Assembly: GCA_965370045.1 (NCBI GenBank)
Contig: CBDUSI010000049.1
Coordinates: 1-30,866, forward strand
Reading direction: 5' to 3'
DNA from: CAZONU01 sp965370045
GTDB lineage: Bacteria; Planctomycetota; SZUA-567; JAKLDR01
Length of the DNA: 30,866 nucleotides
In this document: positions 8,388 to 16,287 of the stretch, in pieces
How positions within the stretch are numbered: the stretch's first letter is position 1
Layout of the letters: every line of letters begins with the position of its first letter
Position numbers and translations under genes: made by a program
The notes under the pieces: generated by a model
What the model was told of the DNA's origin: nothing
Database searches by the model: none
The model's input: only the letters and a program-made list of their open reading frames with translations

Positions 8388-8437
8388 ATTCCTCGCCCTC
8401 CAAATCCCCGGAGCTCGCAGAAACTCCACCCGACGGG

Positions 8438-8465
8438 ATTATCCCCGCTGGTGCCCGCGGCACAA
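8438..8465 (-). promoter_or_regulatory. Probable promoter of the propeller lipoprotein gene
   Basis: Leftward TTGTGC (8465-8460), 16-base spacer, GATAAT (8443-8438). Predicted start near 8431, giving a leader of about 44 bases. Confidence 0.4.
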
Positions 8466-8566
8466 GCCGGGATTTCGCGCGGTCGCAGCCACGTAACCGC
8501 CAGAACCACGGCTGGTTATGGGCCGGAGTGGTTTGCGGCCAGACTCAGCGGCGAAGAGAAGCACTA

Positions 8567-8818
8567 CTAAGGCAGCAGCTCGCTTGGCTCCACGCCAAGG
8601 GCCAGAGCGATCTTGAACAAGGTGGTGCTTCTGAAGCCCTGCAGGCCATTCTGAAGGCGGGAAACCTGGGCCTGGGAAATGCCCACGGCCTTGCCCAGGC
8701 TTATGATCGTGGCTCCACGCTGCTTCATCAGTTCATGGACACGCCGGCCTATGGCCCTGTTGAAGGTTTGGATCTGCCCGCCTGCTTCACCCACGCTGCG
8801 CAGCCTCTTCTTTGCCAT
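8567..8818 (-). CDS. Small XRE-family helix-turn-helix protein
   Basis: 83 aa. The ATG chosen has AGGGGGAT seven bases upstream and lies 22 bases after the preceding stop; the longer reading from 8848 or 8881 overlaps that gene and lacks a better site. The protein is basic at the N-terminus, then a single Cro/cI-type HTH: IGRRVHELMKQRG, the two-helix motif ISLGKAVGISQAQVSRLQNG, and FKIALALGVEPSELL. It binds DNA with little else attached, so it is a small regulator or an antitoxin-like protein. No toxin gene is adjacent. Position as third gene after the glycosyltransferase and epimerase suggests cotranscription, perhaps autoregulation of the cell-envelope cluster. Confidence 0.85.
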   Translation of the reverse strand: MAKKRLRSVGEAGGQIQTFNRAIGRRVHELMKQRGATIISLGKAVGISQAQVSRLQNGLQGFRSTTLFKIALALGVEPSELLP

Positions 8819-8840
8819 GTGTTGATCCCCCTTGAACTGG

Positions 8841-9788
8841 TCATTCATCCCTGCCGGGGCGATTCCCGAGAAACCACTCAATGGTGACCTTGAGGCCGTC
8901 CTCGAAGCCGGTCGCGGCCTTGAACCCGAAAAGCTCGGCGGCGCGGGAGGTATCCAGGCATCTGCGGGGCTGGCCGTTGGGCTTGGACGTGTCCCAGGCG
9001 ATTCCGCCCTGGTAGCCCACCTGACCGGCGACCAGCTCGGCGAGGTCCTTGATGCTGATCTCCCGCCCGGAACCCAGGTTGACGGGCAGCGGCCCGTCGT
9101 AGCCCTCGGCCGCCAGGCAGATACCCTCGGCGGCGTCGGCCACGTAGAGGAACTCCCGCGAGGGCGAGCCGTCGCCCCAGCACAGCACTTCGGGCTCCCC
9201 GGCCTCCTTGGCCGCCACGAACTTGCGTATCAGCGCGGGGATGACGTGCGAGCTTTCGGGGTCGAAGTTGTCCCCCGGGCCGTAGAGGTTCACCGGCAGC
9301 AGGAAGATCGCGTTGAAGCCGTATTGCTGGCGGTAGGTCTGGGCCTGGACCAGCAGCATCTTCTTGGCCAGACCGTAGGGTGCGTTGGTTTCCTCGGGAT
9401 AGCCGCTCCAGAGGTCGTCCTCCCTGAAGGGCACCGTGGTGAACTTGGGGTAGGCGCATACCGTGCCCAGGGCCACGAACTTGCCGACGCCCGCCTTCCA
9501 GGCTTTGTGCATCAGGGGCACGCCCATCATGAGGTTGTCGTAGAAGTACTCTGCCGGGTGGCGCAGGTTCGCGCCGATGCCCCCCACGCGGGCGGCCAGG
9601 TGGATGATGATGTCCGGCCGGGAATCGGCCAGGGCGCGGTCTATCTCCGCGGGGTCGAGCAGGTCAATCTCGTCGATGCTGGGCGCGAAGACATCCGCGC
9701 AGCCGCGGGCTTCCAACGCCGCCAGCAGGTGCCGGCCCAGGAACCCGTCCCCGCCGGTCACGAAAATACGCTTCTTCGAAAGGTCCAT
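8841..9788 (-). CDS. fcl: GDP-L-fucose synthase-like NAD-dependent epimerase/reductase
   Basis: Short-chain dehydrogenase/reductase of the extended type. In the GDP-L-fucose synthase family it epimerises and reduces GDP-4-keto-6-deoxymannose to GDP-fucose for surface glycans. 315 aa. Rossmann motif TGGDGFLG (11-18); HLAARVGGIGAN (63-74), diagnostic of the Fcl/WcaG group; catalytic Thr in ALGTVCAYP (usual GSSC, so Ser is replaced by Thr) and Y138-x3-K142 in APYGLAKK; substrate region VNLYGPGDNFDP. The ATG overlaps the upstream TAA by one base (TAATG) with GGGAGGA inside the upstream gene, implying translational coupling. No GDP-mannose dehydratase is present in the window, so exact substrate is not proven. 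Confidence 0.88.
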   Translation of the reverse strand: MDLSKKRIFVTGGDGFLGRHLLAALEARGCADVFAPSIDEIDLLDPAEIDRALADSRPDIIIHLAARVGGIGANLRHPAEYFYDNLMMGVPLMHKAWKAGVGKFVALGTVCAYPKFTTVPFREDDLWSGYPEETNAPYGLAKKMLLVQAQTYRQQYGFNAIFLLPVNLYGPGDNFDPESSHVIPALIRKFVAAKEAGEPEVLCWGDGSPSREFLYVADAAEGICLAAEGYDGPLPVNLGSGREISIKDLAELVAGQVGYQGGIAWDTSKPNGQPRRCLDTSRAAELFGFKAATGFEDGLKVTIEWFLGNRPGRDE

Positions 9789-10576
9789 TACGAGTCCTCC
9801 CGCTTGCGAAACAGCAGCCGGCCAGCCAGGTGCCAAAGGAAGTGCGGGTTATTGAAGAGGTAGCGCCGCCACAGCCTGCGCGGCTCGGCAAGGAGTCTGA
9901 AGAGCCACTCCAGCCCGCAGCGCATCATCCAGCGCGGCGCCTGGCGCACACGCCCGGTGTGAAAGTCGAAGGCCGCGCCCACGCCGACCATCACCGGCCT
10001 TATTCTGTCCACCCTCTCGGCCATCCAGCGCTCCTGCTTGGGGCACCCCAAACCCACCCAGAGGACCTTGGCCCCGGAAGCGTTTACCCGCTCAATGACA
10101 GCAGCATCCTCCTCCGCAGTCAACTCGCGAAACGGCGGGCTCTCCGCGCCAGCCACGCAAAAGCCCGGGAAGCGCTTCGCCAGGCCCTCCGCCAGCTCGG
10201 CGGCCACGCCCTCGGCCCCGCCGTAGAAGTAGCTGGTGAGGTCATCCTGGCCGGCGGCCGACTCCGCGAAGGCCAGCAGCAGGTCCGGCCCGTAGACGCG
10301 CGTCTGTCCCTTTTGCCCCAGCAGGCGCAGCGCCCAGACCAGCGGCACCCCGTCGGGGGTGACCACCGCCGCGCCGTTGAGGACCTCGGCGAAGGCCGGG
10401 TCCTTGTGGGCCTCCATCACCGAGTGGACGTTGCATATGGCCACGTAGGCCCGCCGGCGTGAGCGGGACCAGCCGGCCAGCAGCAGACACACCTCCTCGC
10501 AGCTGGTGGCGCTGATGCCCACGTCGAGCACCCGCACCTTGGGAGGGTCTTCCAGGACAATGACTCGGGTGTCCAT
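9788..10576 (-). CDS. WecG/TagA/CpsF-family glycosyltransferase
   Basis: 262 aa, a usual length for this family (GT26), which adds N-acetylmannosaminuronate, ManNAc or similar sugars to undecaprenyl-linked intermediates at the cytoplasmic membrane. Family signatures: CNVHSVMEAHKDPAF, VVTPDGVPLVW, GLGCPKQERWM and GVGAAFDFHTGRVRQAPRWM, then the basic/aromatic C-terminus GLEWLFRLLAEPRRLWRRY used for membrane attachment. The ATG has no clear Shine-Dalgarno sequence; a TAGAAT hexamer lies 9 bases upstream, which would fit a nearly leaderless message. First gene of a three-gene leftward cluster making or regulating a surface polysaccharide. Confidence 0.92.
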   Translation of the reverse strand: MDTRVIVLEDPPKVRVLDVGISATSCEEVCLLLAGWSRSRRRAYVAICNVHSVMEAHKDPAFAEVLNGAAVVTPDGVPLVWALRLLGQKGQTRVYGPDLLLAFAESAAGQDDLTSYFYGGAEGVAAELAEGLAKRFPGFCVAGAESPPFRELTAEEDAAVIERVNASGAKVLWVGLGCPKQERWMAERVDRIRPVMVGVGAAFDFHTGRVRQAPRWMMRCGLEWLFRLLAEPRRLWRRYLFNNPHFLWHLAGRLLFRKREDS

Positions 10577-10656
10577 CGCCGGCCGATTCTACCGCCGCCG
10601 GGGCTCCCCGGCTACCCAAGAAATCGGGGGGAACCGGGCTCCGGCCGCGCCCGGCC

Positions 10657-11418
10657 TCAGTCCTCTTCCCGGCCCCCTTCCCACTTCTGCGACTCGCGGC
10701 GCAGATAGCGCTTGCTCAGGGTCCCGCTGCCGCTCCCGGAGACGCGGACGGAATCCGGGGGTTTCTCCAATAGGTAGTCGACCTCGGTCTCGAACCACTC
10801 CTCGGTGATCTTCCGCTCCGAGGGCCCGGACCCGAAACGGTAGGAGGTGTCGCCGTAGGACACATCGCCCTCGTAGTAGGTCCCCGCGCCCAGCACGTTG
10901 AAAACGTAGTCCGCCGACCTGCGGGCGGGGACATCCACGTTGGTCTCGCGGAGCTTCTTTCCATCCGCGGAGAAGACCGCGATGACGTGCCCGCCGCCGC
11001 GGATGCGGACGACCTCCGTCCCCCCGTTAGCGAGCGCCAGCCAGTCTTTCGCGTCTTTCTGGATGCGGACCTCCTTGCCGCTGAAGTTCTCGACGTAGAC
11101 CCGGGACACCGGGAAGAGCAGGCCCAGCATCAGCGACCCGGCCAGGGCGACGGCCAGGACCATGCAGGCTTTCCACATCTTCTCCCACAGCGAGGCGGCC
11201 AGGATAATCCCGCCGAGTATCATCCAGCCGGTCCACACCTTGCCGCCGGCGAAGTACCAGGAAAGCCCCCAGGTGGCCGCCACAACAACAACGGCGACGG
11301 CGACCAGCGCCGGGGACCAGGGCAGCGGCTCGGTCGGGGAGGTCTTCTTCTCGGGTGCCGGCGCCTGCGGGACGGCGCTTTCCTCTTCGACCACGTTGCC
11401 TTCTTCGGACTCGCTCAT
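10657..11418 (-). CDS. Hypothetical membrane protein with C-terminal beta-rich domain
   Basis: 253 aa. The start is the ATG with GAGGAGG six bases upstream; reading further upstream in the same frame only continues through the antisense of the recombinase gene. An acidic, Pro-rich N-terminal tail of about 33 residues is followed by three closely spaced membrane helices (about 36-57, 62-78, 83-104). A roughly 150-residue domain rich in alternating hydrophobic/polar segments follows (VYVENFSGKEVRIQ, GGHVIAVFSADGKKLRETNVDVPA, GTYYEGDVSYGDTSYRFG) and looks like a beta-sandwich. I do not recognise a family. It is divergent from the recombinase gene, separated by 105 bases. Confidence 0.7.
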   Translation of the reverse strand: MSESEEGNVVEEESAVPQAPAPEKKTSPTEPLPWSPALVAVAVVVVAATWGLSWYFAGGKVWTGWMILGGIILAASLWEKMWKACMVLAVALAGSLMLGLLFPVSRVYVENFSGKEVRIQKDAKDWLALANGGTEVVRIRGGGHVIAVFSADGKKLRETNVDVPARRSADYVFNVLGAGTYYEGDVSYGDTSYRFGSGPSERKITEEWFETEVDYLLEKPPDSVRVSGSGSGTLSKRYLRRESQKWEGGREED

Positions 11419-11452
11419 GTGCAGCCTCCTCATGGGCGTCTTCGGACCCGAT

Positions 11453-11458
11453 ATTATA
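11453..11458 (-). promoter_or_regulatory. TATAAT box upstream of the three-helix membrane protein
   Basis: A perfect leftward TATAAT at 11458-11453, within a short AT-rich island between divergent genes. No convincing -35 hexamer is seen at 16-18 bases, so the promoter call rests on the -10 box and its position about 35 bases before the start. Confidence 0.35.
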
Positions 11459-11523
11459 GGCGAAGCGCCTGGAATTGCACTTTGTGTTAACTCCAGGCCC
11501 CCGTTGTCCGATAAATATGTGCA

Positions 11524-12423
11524 ATGAAGGCCAACACTCTCGTAGACAAGTACCTGGAGCACCTCCGGTTGACCCGGAACTCCTCGGTGCACACCCAGCG
11601 CAGCTACGCCGCCGACCTCAGCGGTTTCGTGGACTTCCTGGATCGCCGCGAGGAGCTGGACTCCTTCCCGGCGGGCCTCTCCCGGACCACGGTGCGCGCC
11701 TACATAGTGGCGCTCACCGAGGAGGGCTACTCCAAGCGCTCCACCGCGCGCAAGCTCAGCTCGCTGCGCTCCTTCTTCAGCTTCCTGGTCCGCGGCGAGG
11801 AGATCGACTCCAACCCCGCCGAGGGGGTGCGCGCGCCCAAGCTCGACCGCCCCCTGCCCAAGTTCCTGGAGGTCGACGAGATCGAGCGGCTGATGGCCGC
11901 CGCCTCGGGGACCGACATCTGGGGCCTGCGTGATCGCGCCATCCTCGAGACCCTCTACGGCGCCGGCCTGCGGGTCAGCGAGCTGGTCTCGATAAACGAG
12001 AACGACCTGGACTTCTCCGCCGGCCTGGTCCGCGCCCAGGGCAAGGGCCGCAAGGAGCGCCTGGCTCCACTGGGCCGCGCCTCGATCCAGTCCCTGGGCA
12101 AGTTCATTGCCGCCAAGCACCGCGCGGGGCTGAACGGCGGCGGGCCGCGGCCGTGCTTCATCAACCGCCGCGGCGAGCGTCTGGACGTGCGCAGTATCCG
12201 CCGCCTGCTGGACAAGTACCTGACCCGCTCGGGGCTGCCCCGCCGGGCCAGCCCGCACACCCTGCGGCACTCCTTCGCGACGCACCTCCTGGACCGCGGG
12301 GCGGACATCCGCGTGGTGCAGGACCTCCTGGGCCACGCCTCGCTGGCCAGCACCCAGATCTACACCCACCTGACCACCGAGCGCCTCAAAGCCGCCTACG
12401 ACGCCGCCCACCCCCGGGCCTGA
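11524..12423 (+). CDS. Tyrosine recombinase XerC/XerD-like
   Basis: 299 aa, the normal length for Xer recombinases that resolve chromosome dimers at dif during division. The N-terminal SAM-like core-binding domain includes HTQRSYAADLSGFVDFL and STARKLSSLRSFFSFL. The catalytic domain has all expected residues: R150 in GAGLRVSEL, K174 in QGKGRKER, H245-x2-R248 in SPHTLRHSFATHLL, H271 in LLGHASL and nucleophile Y280 in STQIYTHLT. The sequence looks like the housekeeping XerC/D group rather than a phage integrase, but which of the two cannot be told here. No dif-like site was found nearby. Confidence 0.93.
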   Translation: MKANTLVDKYLEHLRLTRNSSVHTQRSYAADLSGFVDFLDRREELDSFPAGLSRTTVRAYIVALTEEGYSKRSTARKLSSLRSFFSFLVRGEEIDSNPAEGVRAPKLDRPLPKFLEVDEIERLMAAASGTDIWGLRDRAILETLYGAGLRVSELVSINENDLDFSAGLVRAQGKGRKERLAPLGRASIQSLGKFIAAKHRAGLNGGGPRPCFINRRGERLDVRSIRRLLDKYLTRSGLPRRASPHTLRHSFATHLLDRGADIRVVQDLLGHASLASTQIYTHLTTERLKAAYDAAHPRA

Positions 12424-12432
12424 AGACACTTT

Positions 12433-12463
12433 CTAACCACAGAGGACACGGAGTACACAGAGG
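12433..12463. repeat. Short purine-rich CACAGAG/GACACGGAG-type repeat
   Basis: An intergenic run of near-repeated 9-mers (CACAGAGGA, CACGGAGTA, CACAGAGGC) right after the recombinase stop. Similar tracts recur in intergenic DNA of many environmental bacteria and create spurious short ORFs; that resemblance is from memory, not a search. Confidence 0.4.
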
Positions 12464-12476
12464 CGGAGGGACGCAC

Positions 12477-12545
12477 CGCGCCTATGGCGCGGGCCGGCCC
12501 GGAGCGGCGAGCGACTCTAAGCGAGCCGTCGCCAGGGATGGCGAC
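12477..12545. repeat. Cluster of short hairpins in the recombinase 3' intergenic region
   Basis: Three palindromes in about 70 bases: CGCGCC-TAT-GGCGCG (12477-12491), the perfect palindrome GGGCCGGCCC (12491-12500) and GTCGCC-6-GGCGAC (12528-12545). None is followed by a T-run, so rho-independent termination is not supported. The rest of the gap up to 12590 shows nothing recognisable. Confidence 0.5.
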
Positions 12546-12589
12546 TAAAGCCTGAGTCAGGGATGACGGATATGTTCCCGCCTCCCGTC

Positions 12590-12618
12590 TTGACCTACCC
12601 TCTCATGCGGGGTATCCT
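12590..12618 (+). promoter_or_regulatory. Promoter for the paired membrane-anchored genes
   Basis: TTGACC (12590-12595), 17-base spacer, TATCCT (12613-12618). Predicted start near 12625, at the ribosome site AGAGGAG and only about 13 bases before the GTG start, so the leader would be minimal. Confidence 0.5.
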
Positions 12619-12637
12619 GCATCCAGAGGAGTATCCC

Positions 12638-13303
12638 GTGACCGACGAGAAGCCCACCGGGAAGAAGCGCCGGAGCCTGCTGGGCTTCTACATCGGCCTG
12701 GGTGTCGCCCTGTTCCTGCTGGTCGGCGGCTGGCTGGCCTGGAAGCCCCTGCGCCTCAACTACTCCCTTCGAAAGCTCCGTGCCGTCAGCGCCGCCTCTG
12801 ACAAAAGAATCCCCCTCCACGACAAGCACCTCTACTACTGCCTCGCTGCCGCCCACCAGGGGAACCGGGCCGCCGTCCACGCCCTGATTGACATGGCCGA
12901 AGCCAAGGTGCGGACCTACTGGGTCAAGCCAGCCGGGGTTGGGCCGTCTTTCCCCGTGAAGAGCTGGGGCACCGTCGGCATTTGCGCCGCAAGAATGAAT
13001 CGCGATCTCTTCTTCGAATGCCTGGATGCCCGAGATGACCGGCGGTGCCTCGAGGTCCTCGCCGCGGTTTCCACGTGCGCGAACTCAATCGACTTAGTCT
13101 ATGGACGGGCCAGCGTGGCCGAGGGCCGCCTGACGTGCGTGAAGAAGCTGCGCCACAAGTTCACGGCCCTGAGCAACCGAGGCGAGGGAGATGAGAAACC
13201 CATCGGGAAAGCCGCGCTGGAGTTCCTGCAAAGGCGCTTTCCCGAGGAGATGGCCGCCTGTGAGAAAGACGGCGAGGTCTCCGTCCTCAGGGTCCTGAAA
13301 TGA
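12638..13303 (+). CDS. Hypothetical single-span membrane protein (first of an N-terminally similar pair)
   Basis: 221 aa from GTG, with AGAGGAG seven bases upstream. This start makes the N-terminus (TDEKPTGKKRR) match that of the next gene, which supports it over an ATG at 12563. A basic patch is followed by one membrane helix (about 14-35). The remainder is mainly helical and carries ten or so scattered hydrophobic helices (HLYYCLAAAHQGNRAAVHALIDMA, RRCLEVLAAVSTCANSI), suggesting an alpha-solenoid-like soluble domain on the outer face. Several cysteines are present. No family recognised. The stop overlaps the next start as ATGA, so the two are translationally coupled. Confidence 0.65.
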   Translation: MTDEKPTGKKRRSLLGFYIGLGVALFLLVGGWLAWKPLRLNYSLRKLRAVSAASDKRIPLHDKHLYYCLAAAHQGNRAAVHALIDMAEAKVRTYWVKPAGVGPSFPVKSWGTVGICAARMNRDLFFECLDARDDRRCLEVLAAVSTCANSIDLVYGRASVAEGRLTCVKKLRHKFTALSNRGEGDEKPIGKAALEFLQRRFPEEMAACEKDGEVSVLRVLK

Positions 13304-14295
13304 CCGACGAGAAGCCGCCCGCGAAGAAGCGCTCCCGGCGCATTTGCGTCCTGTGGGGCATGGCGCTGGCGCTGCTGCTCACAGCGGGGCTGGTCTGCTG
13401 GCTGATGGTGCGCAAGCATCCCGTGCCGGACGAGGCAACTAGATTCCCACACGTCCATGTTGCCCTGAACGCATTGCGTCCTGCCAAGGAAGTCATAAAG
13501 TTGGACGCACCTGGTACTTATCCCGCAGTACCCACGCGGGTCAAGGTCTATGAGATCATTCATCCGAAACGAGACCGTGCCTGGGCGGAGGCTCTTGCCA
13601 CGGAACGCCTGAACTTGAAGGGACCGTTCGAGTGCAAAGAGCTAAGTATGCTGTTGAACCTCACCAACAAGAAATGGGAATTGGAGATCGACAAGACGAA
13701 CGGCAGTTTCTTCCTGAAGAACTTGACCCCACCTCCCCCCGGAAGGAAGTATCCGACTCCCGAGCAGACCGTGAAAATAGCGAAGAGGTTCCTGCAGAAG
13801 TACGATGTGGATGTGTCTCGCGGTCGCTTTACGAAAGTAGTCGACAACACTAAAGGCGCGGACGTTATGTCTGTTGGTGTTGCCTTTACACTCGGCGGGC
13901 TTGAGATCCGAGGCGCAGGCACAAAGATACACGTTGACGTAGGAAAAGGAAGCCGTGTTGATCTGGTATTTGTGGCCATGCCCGACACTCGCGAAATTGG
14001 TGAGTACAAGATCATCAGCCCCAGCGAAGCATTCCAGGCGCTTAAGGATGGTAGAGGCCAGTTCATGTGGGGATTCAAGGGAAGGATTGAAGCCATATCT
14101 CTGGTGTATTTCTCATCGCCCGAACGCCAAGAGTACCTACTGCCGGTCTATGTTTTCGATGGCGTGTCAAGCGGTCCGCCGAAACCTGATGATGAAGGCT
14201 TCGTTGGTATTGTGGACGCCCTCTCGCCTGAATACGTCCTCCCATCCAGCAAATGCCGGGAATGCCCACGCCCGCGTGGCACAAAGCCGCGCTAG
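13300..14295 (+). CDS. Hypothetical membrane-anchored protein with PepSY/YycH-like C-terminus
   Basis: 331 aa. The first residues TDEKPPAKKRSRR and one membrane helix (about 15-37) repeat the plan of the preceding gene; the rest differs. The extracytoplasmic part contains YPTPEQTVKIAKRFLQKY, GAGTKIHVDVGKGSRVDLVFVAMPD and a tail IISPSEAFQALKDGRG ... ISLVYFSSPERQEYLLPVYVFDG. The last pattern recurs in small extracytoplasmic domains of PepSY/YycI type that inhibit or sense; the match is by pattern only. From about 13440 the DNA is clearly less GC-rich than the first 120 bases, so the shared N-terminal module and the rest may have different histories. Confidence 0.65.
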   Translation: MTDEKPPAKKRSRRICVLWGMALALLLTAGLVCWLMVRKHPVPDEATRFPHVHVALNALRPAKEVIKLDAPGTYPAVPTRVKVYEIIHPKRDRAWAEALATERLNLKGPFECKELSMLLNLTNKKWELEIDKTNGSFFLKNLTPPPPGRKYPTPEQTVKIAKRFLQKYDVDVSRGRFTKVVDNTKGADVMSVGVAFTLGGLEIRGAGTKIHVDVGKGSRVDLVFVAMPDTREIGEYKIISPSEAFQALKDGRGQFMWGFKGRIEAISLVYFSSPERQEYLLPVYVFDGVSSGPPKPDDEGFVGIVDALSPEYVLPSSKCRECPRPRGTKPR

Positions 14296-14328
14296 TTCGA
14301 TTCGTTGCTAGAGGGCAAGGAACTAGCG
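14290..14328. repeat. 9-bp perfect inverted repeat at the gene end
   Basis: CGCTAGTTC (14290-14298) and GAACTAGCG (14320-14328) with a 21-base loop; the stop codon TAG of the preceding gene lies in the left arm. No T-run follows. It could be a transcript-stabilising hairpin or a protein site. Confidence 0.5.
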
Positions 14329-14393
14329 TGAGTGAGCAGTGCCCCCCCGATTTCCAGAGGGATTTTTAGAACCCCGAGGGCCTCTTGATGGTC

Positions 14394-14399
14394 TATAAT
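14394..14399 (+). promoter_or_regulatory. TATAAT box before the DUF4175-like gene
   Basis: A perfect TATAAT about 60 bases before the chosen ATG, in a short AT-rich stretch. No good -35 at 16-18 bases, so the activity may need an activator or the call may be wrong. Confidence 0.35.
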
Positions 14400-14458
14400 A
14401 TATGGCAGGGGCGCGCGAGCGCGGCCGGGGCGACGCGTGCGTCCGGAGGAGTTCGATC

Positions 14459-16210
14459 ATGGCCCAACAGGGACCGCAAGACACCCTTAAACAAAGACTT
14501 ACAGCCGGCGCGCACCGCCTGCGCCTCAACGACGCCCTGCGCGCCGCCTCCTGGGCGGGGCTCGGCGCCCTGGGGGCCATGGCCCTGGTGATCCTCGCCC
14601 AGCGGTTCTTCTTCCTGGGCCAGCCGGTGGAACTCCCGGTGGTCGGCCGGCCGCTCTTGCCCGGCTGGGGCATGTGGACCCTGCTGGGCCTCCTTCTCAT
14701 GCCGGTTGCCGCCGGGGCGGTCGCCTACGCGCTCTCACGTAAAGGCACGCTCTCCGCGGCCATGGCCGTCGACCGCCGCCTGGGACTGCGCGCGCGGCTC
14801 TCCAGCGCGGTGGTCATGGACCAGGCCTGCCGCCAGAGCCCCATGGCCGCGCACCTCGAAGCCGACGCTCACCTCCACGCCAAGGCCATCATGGTGGCCC
14901 GCGACTTCCCCTTGAGAGTCCCTCGCGGCGCGCTCTTCCTGCCCTTGGGGCTCTTCGTCCTGACCATGGCCATGCTGTTCATCCCCCAGGCCGACGTCTT
15001 CGGCCGCGAGAAGAAGGACAAGGAGAAGGAGCAGGCCCGCGCGGACATCAAGCTGGTCGTCCAGGAGATCGAGAAGCGCATGCAGGAGGCGCTCAAGCGC
15101 ACGCCGCCGACCGACCGCGGCAAGAAGAACATCCCCAGCAACAAGCTCAAGGATGAGCTCAGCAAGCTGGTCAAGGAGCTCAAGGAGGCCTCCGACCGCG
15201 AAGATGCCATCGCCAAGCTCAACCAGGTAATGGACAAGGCCAAGCTGATGGAGGCGCGCGTCGCGGCCATGGCCGAGATGATGCGCCAGATGCAGAAGCT
15301 CAAGAAACTGGGCAAGAAGGCCGACCTGCCCAAGGGCCTCACCAGTGCGATGGCCAAGGCCATGACCGCCGGAGACTTCAAGAAGGCCGCCGCGGAGATG
15401 AAGAAGCTCAAGGACATGCTCAAGAAGGACAACAAGCTGTCCGACGCCCAGAAGGCCGCGCTCAAGCGCGACTTGGACAAGCTCGCCAAGATGACCGACG
15501 ACTGGAAGGACCTCGCCGACGAGCTCAAGAAGGCCGGCGACCAGCTCGGCGAAGATGACAAAGAGGCCCTGGCCGCCATGCAGGAGGCCATGAAAGACCT
15601 CGAGGAACTGGCCAAGCTGCTCAAGGAGCTGGGCATCGAGGGCGGCGAGGGCGGCGCCGAGGGCCTGGAGGGTGAGGGCCAGCAGATCAAGATCACCAAG
15701 GAAATGATCCAGCAGCTCAAGCAGATGCTCAAGAACGCCCAGAAGTGCACAGTCTGCAAGAAGCTCTACTGCCTGAACTGCGGCAAGCCGCGCTGCGGCT
15801 GCGAGGCTCTGGAGCAGTGCTCCTGCGAGCCCTGCGGCAACTGCGGCAAGATGTGCCTGCCCGGCGGCTGCTCCGGGGGCACGTCAGGCGCCGGCGGCGC
15901 GCCCGGAAGCGGCAAGGGCATGGGCGGCTACGGGCAGGGCAAGGGCGGCAAGGCCCCGGAAGAGGAGCACGACGTCGACTTCAAGAGCACCAAGGTCAAG
16001 GGCAAGCTGGGCGAGGGGCGCATCATCTCGCACATGTTCGTCAAAGGCAAGCCCTCGGTCACCGACGAGGAGAAGAAGAACGAGTACAAGGCGGCCCACG
16101 CCGCCGCCGCCAAGGCGGCCAGCGCGGAGGTCGACTCCGGACGCATCCCCCGCGACCTGCGCGACTACGTCCGAAACTACTTCAGGGACTCCGCGCCCAA
16201 GAAGAAGTAG
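14459..16210 (+). CDS. DUF4175-like membrane protein with long coiled coil and 12-cysteine cluster
   Basis: 583 aa. The start is the ATG with GGAGGAG seven bases upstream; an ATG at 14402 lacks one and is too near the TATAAT box. Order: three membrane helices (about 30-53, 70-93, 157-176), with the recurrent motif AMAVDRRLGLRARLSSA (101-117) between the second and third; a Lys/Glu-rich coiled coil (about 183-393) of repeated KKLKDML, DELKKAGDQL-type segments; a Gly-rich hinge; twelve cysteines in 42 residues (430, 433, 438, 441, 446, 448, 454, 456, 459, 462, 466, 471); a Gly/Lys stretch; and a C-terminal segment SGRIPRDLRDYVRNYFRD. The N- and C-terminal motifs recall DUF4175-type proteins encoded beside MoxR/DUF58/VWA genes. 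The Cys cluster could bind metal or form disulphides. Function unknown. Confidence 0.75.
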   Translation: MAQQGPQDTLKQRLTAGAHRLRLNDALRAASWAGLGALGAMALVILAQRFFFLGQPVELPVVGRPLLPGWGMWTLLGLLLMPVAAGAVAYALSRKGTLSAAMAVDRRLGLRARLSSAVVMDQACRQSPMAAHLEADAHLHAKAIMVARDFPLRVPRGALFLPLGLFVLTMAMLFIPQADVFGREKKDKEKEQARADIKLVVQEIEKRMQEALKRTPPTDRGKKNIPSNKLKDELSKLVKELKEASDREDAIAKLNQVMDKAKLMEARVAAMAEMMRQMQKLKKLGKKADLPKGLTSAMAKAMTAGDFKKAAAEMKKLKDMLKKDNKLSDAQKAALKRDLDKLAKMTDDWKDLADELKKAGDQLGEDDKEALAAMQEAMKDLEELAKLLKELGIEGGEGGAEGLEGEGQQIKITKEMIQQLKQMLKNAQKCTVCKKLYCLNCGKPRCGCEALEQCSCEPCGNCGKMCLPGGCSGGTSGAGGAPGSGKGMGGYGQGKGGKAPEEEHDVDFKSTKVKGKLGEGRIISHMFVKGKPSVTDEEKKNEYKAAHAAAAKAASAEVDSGRIPRDLRDYVRNYFRDSAPKKK

Positions 16211-16235
16211 AAGCAACTACGAGGAGGCGGGTCGC

Positions 16236-16268
16236 GTGACCACCGAGATCGGCCTTGACCTTCACTGA
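16236..16268 (+). pseudogene. Truncated start of a downstream operon gene
   Basis: GAGGAGG (16221-16227) stands eight bases before a GTG that opens only ten codons (MTTEIGLDLH) before a TGA. A good ribosome site with no gene, 25 bases after the previous stop, suggests the 5' remnant of a gene whose body was lost where the following low-GC insertion begins. A short real peptide cannot be excluded. Confidence 0.35.
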
Positions 16269-16287
16269 AGCGGGTGCCATACGAAGT

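Noticed and set aside
10657..12429. A 590-codon leftward open frame
   Set aside because: Only the last 253 codons form a plausible protein with its own ribosome site; the rest is the antisense of the intact Xer recombinase, a common effect of high GC.
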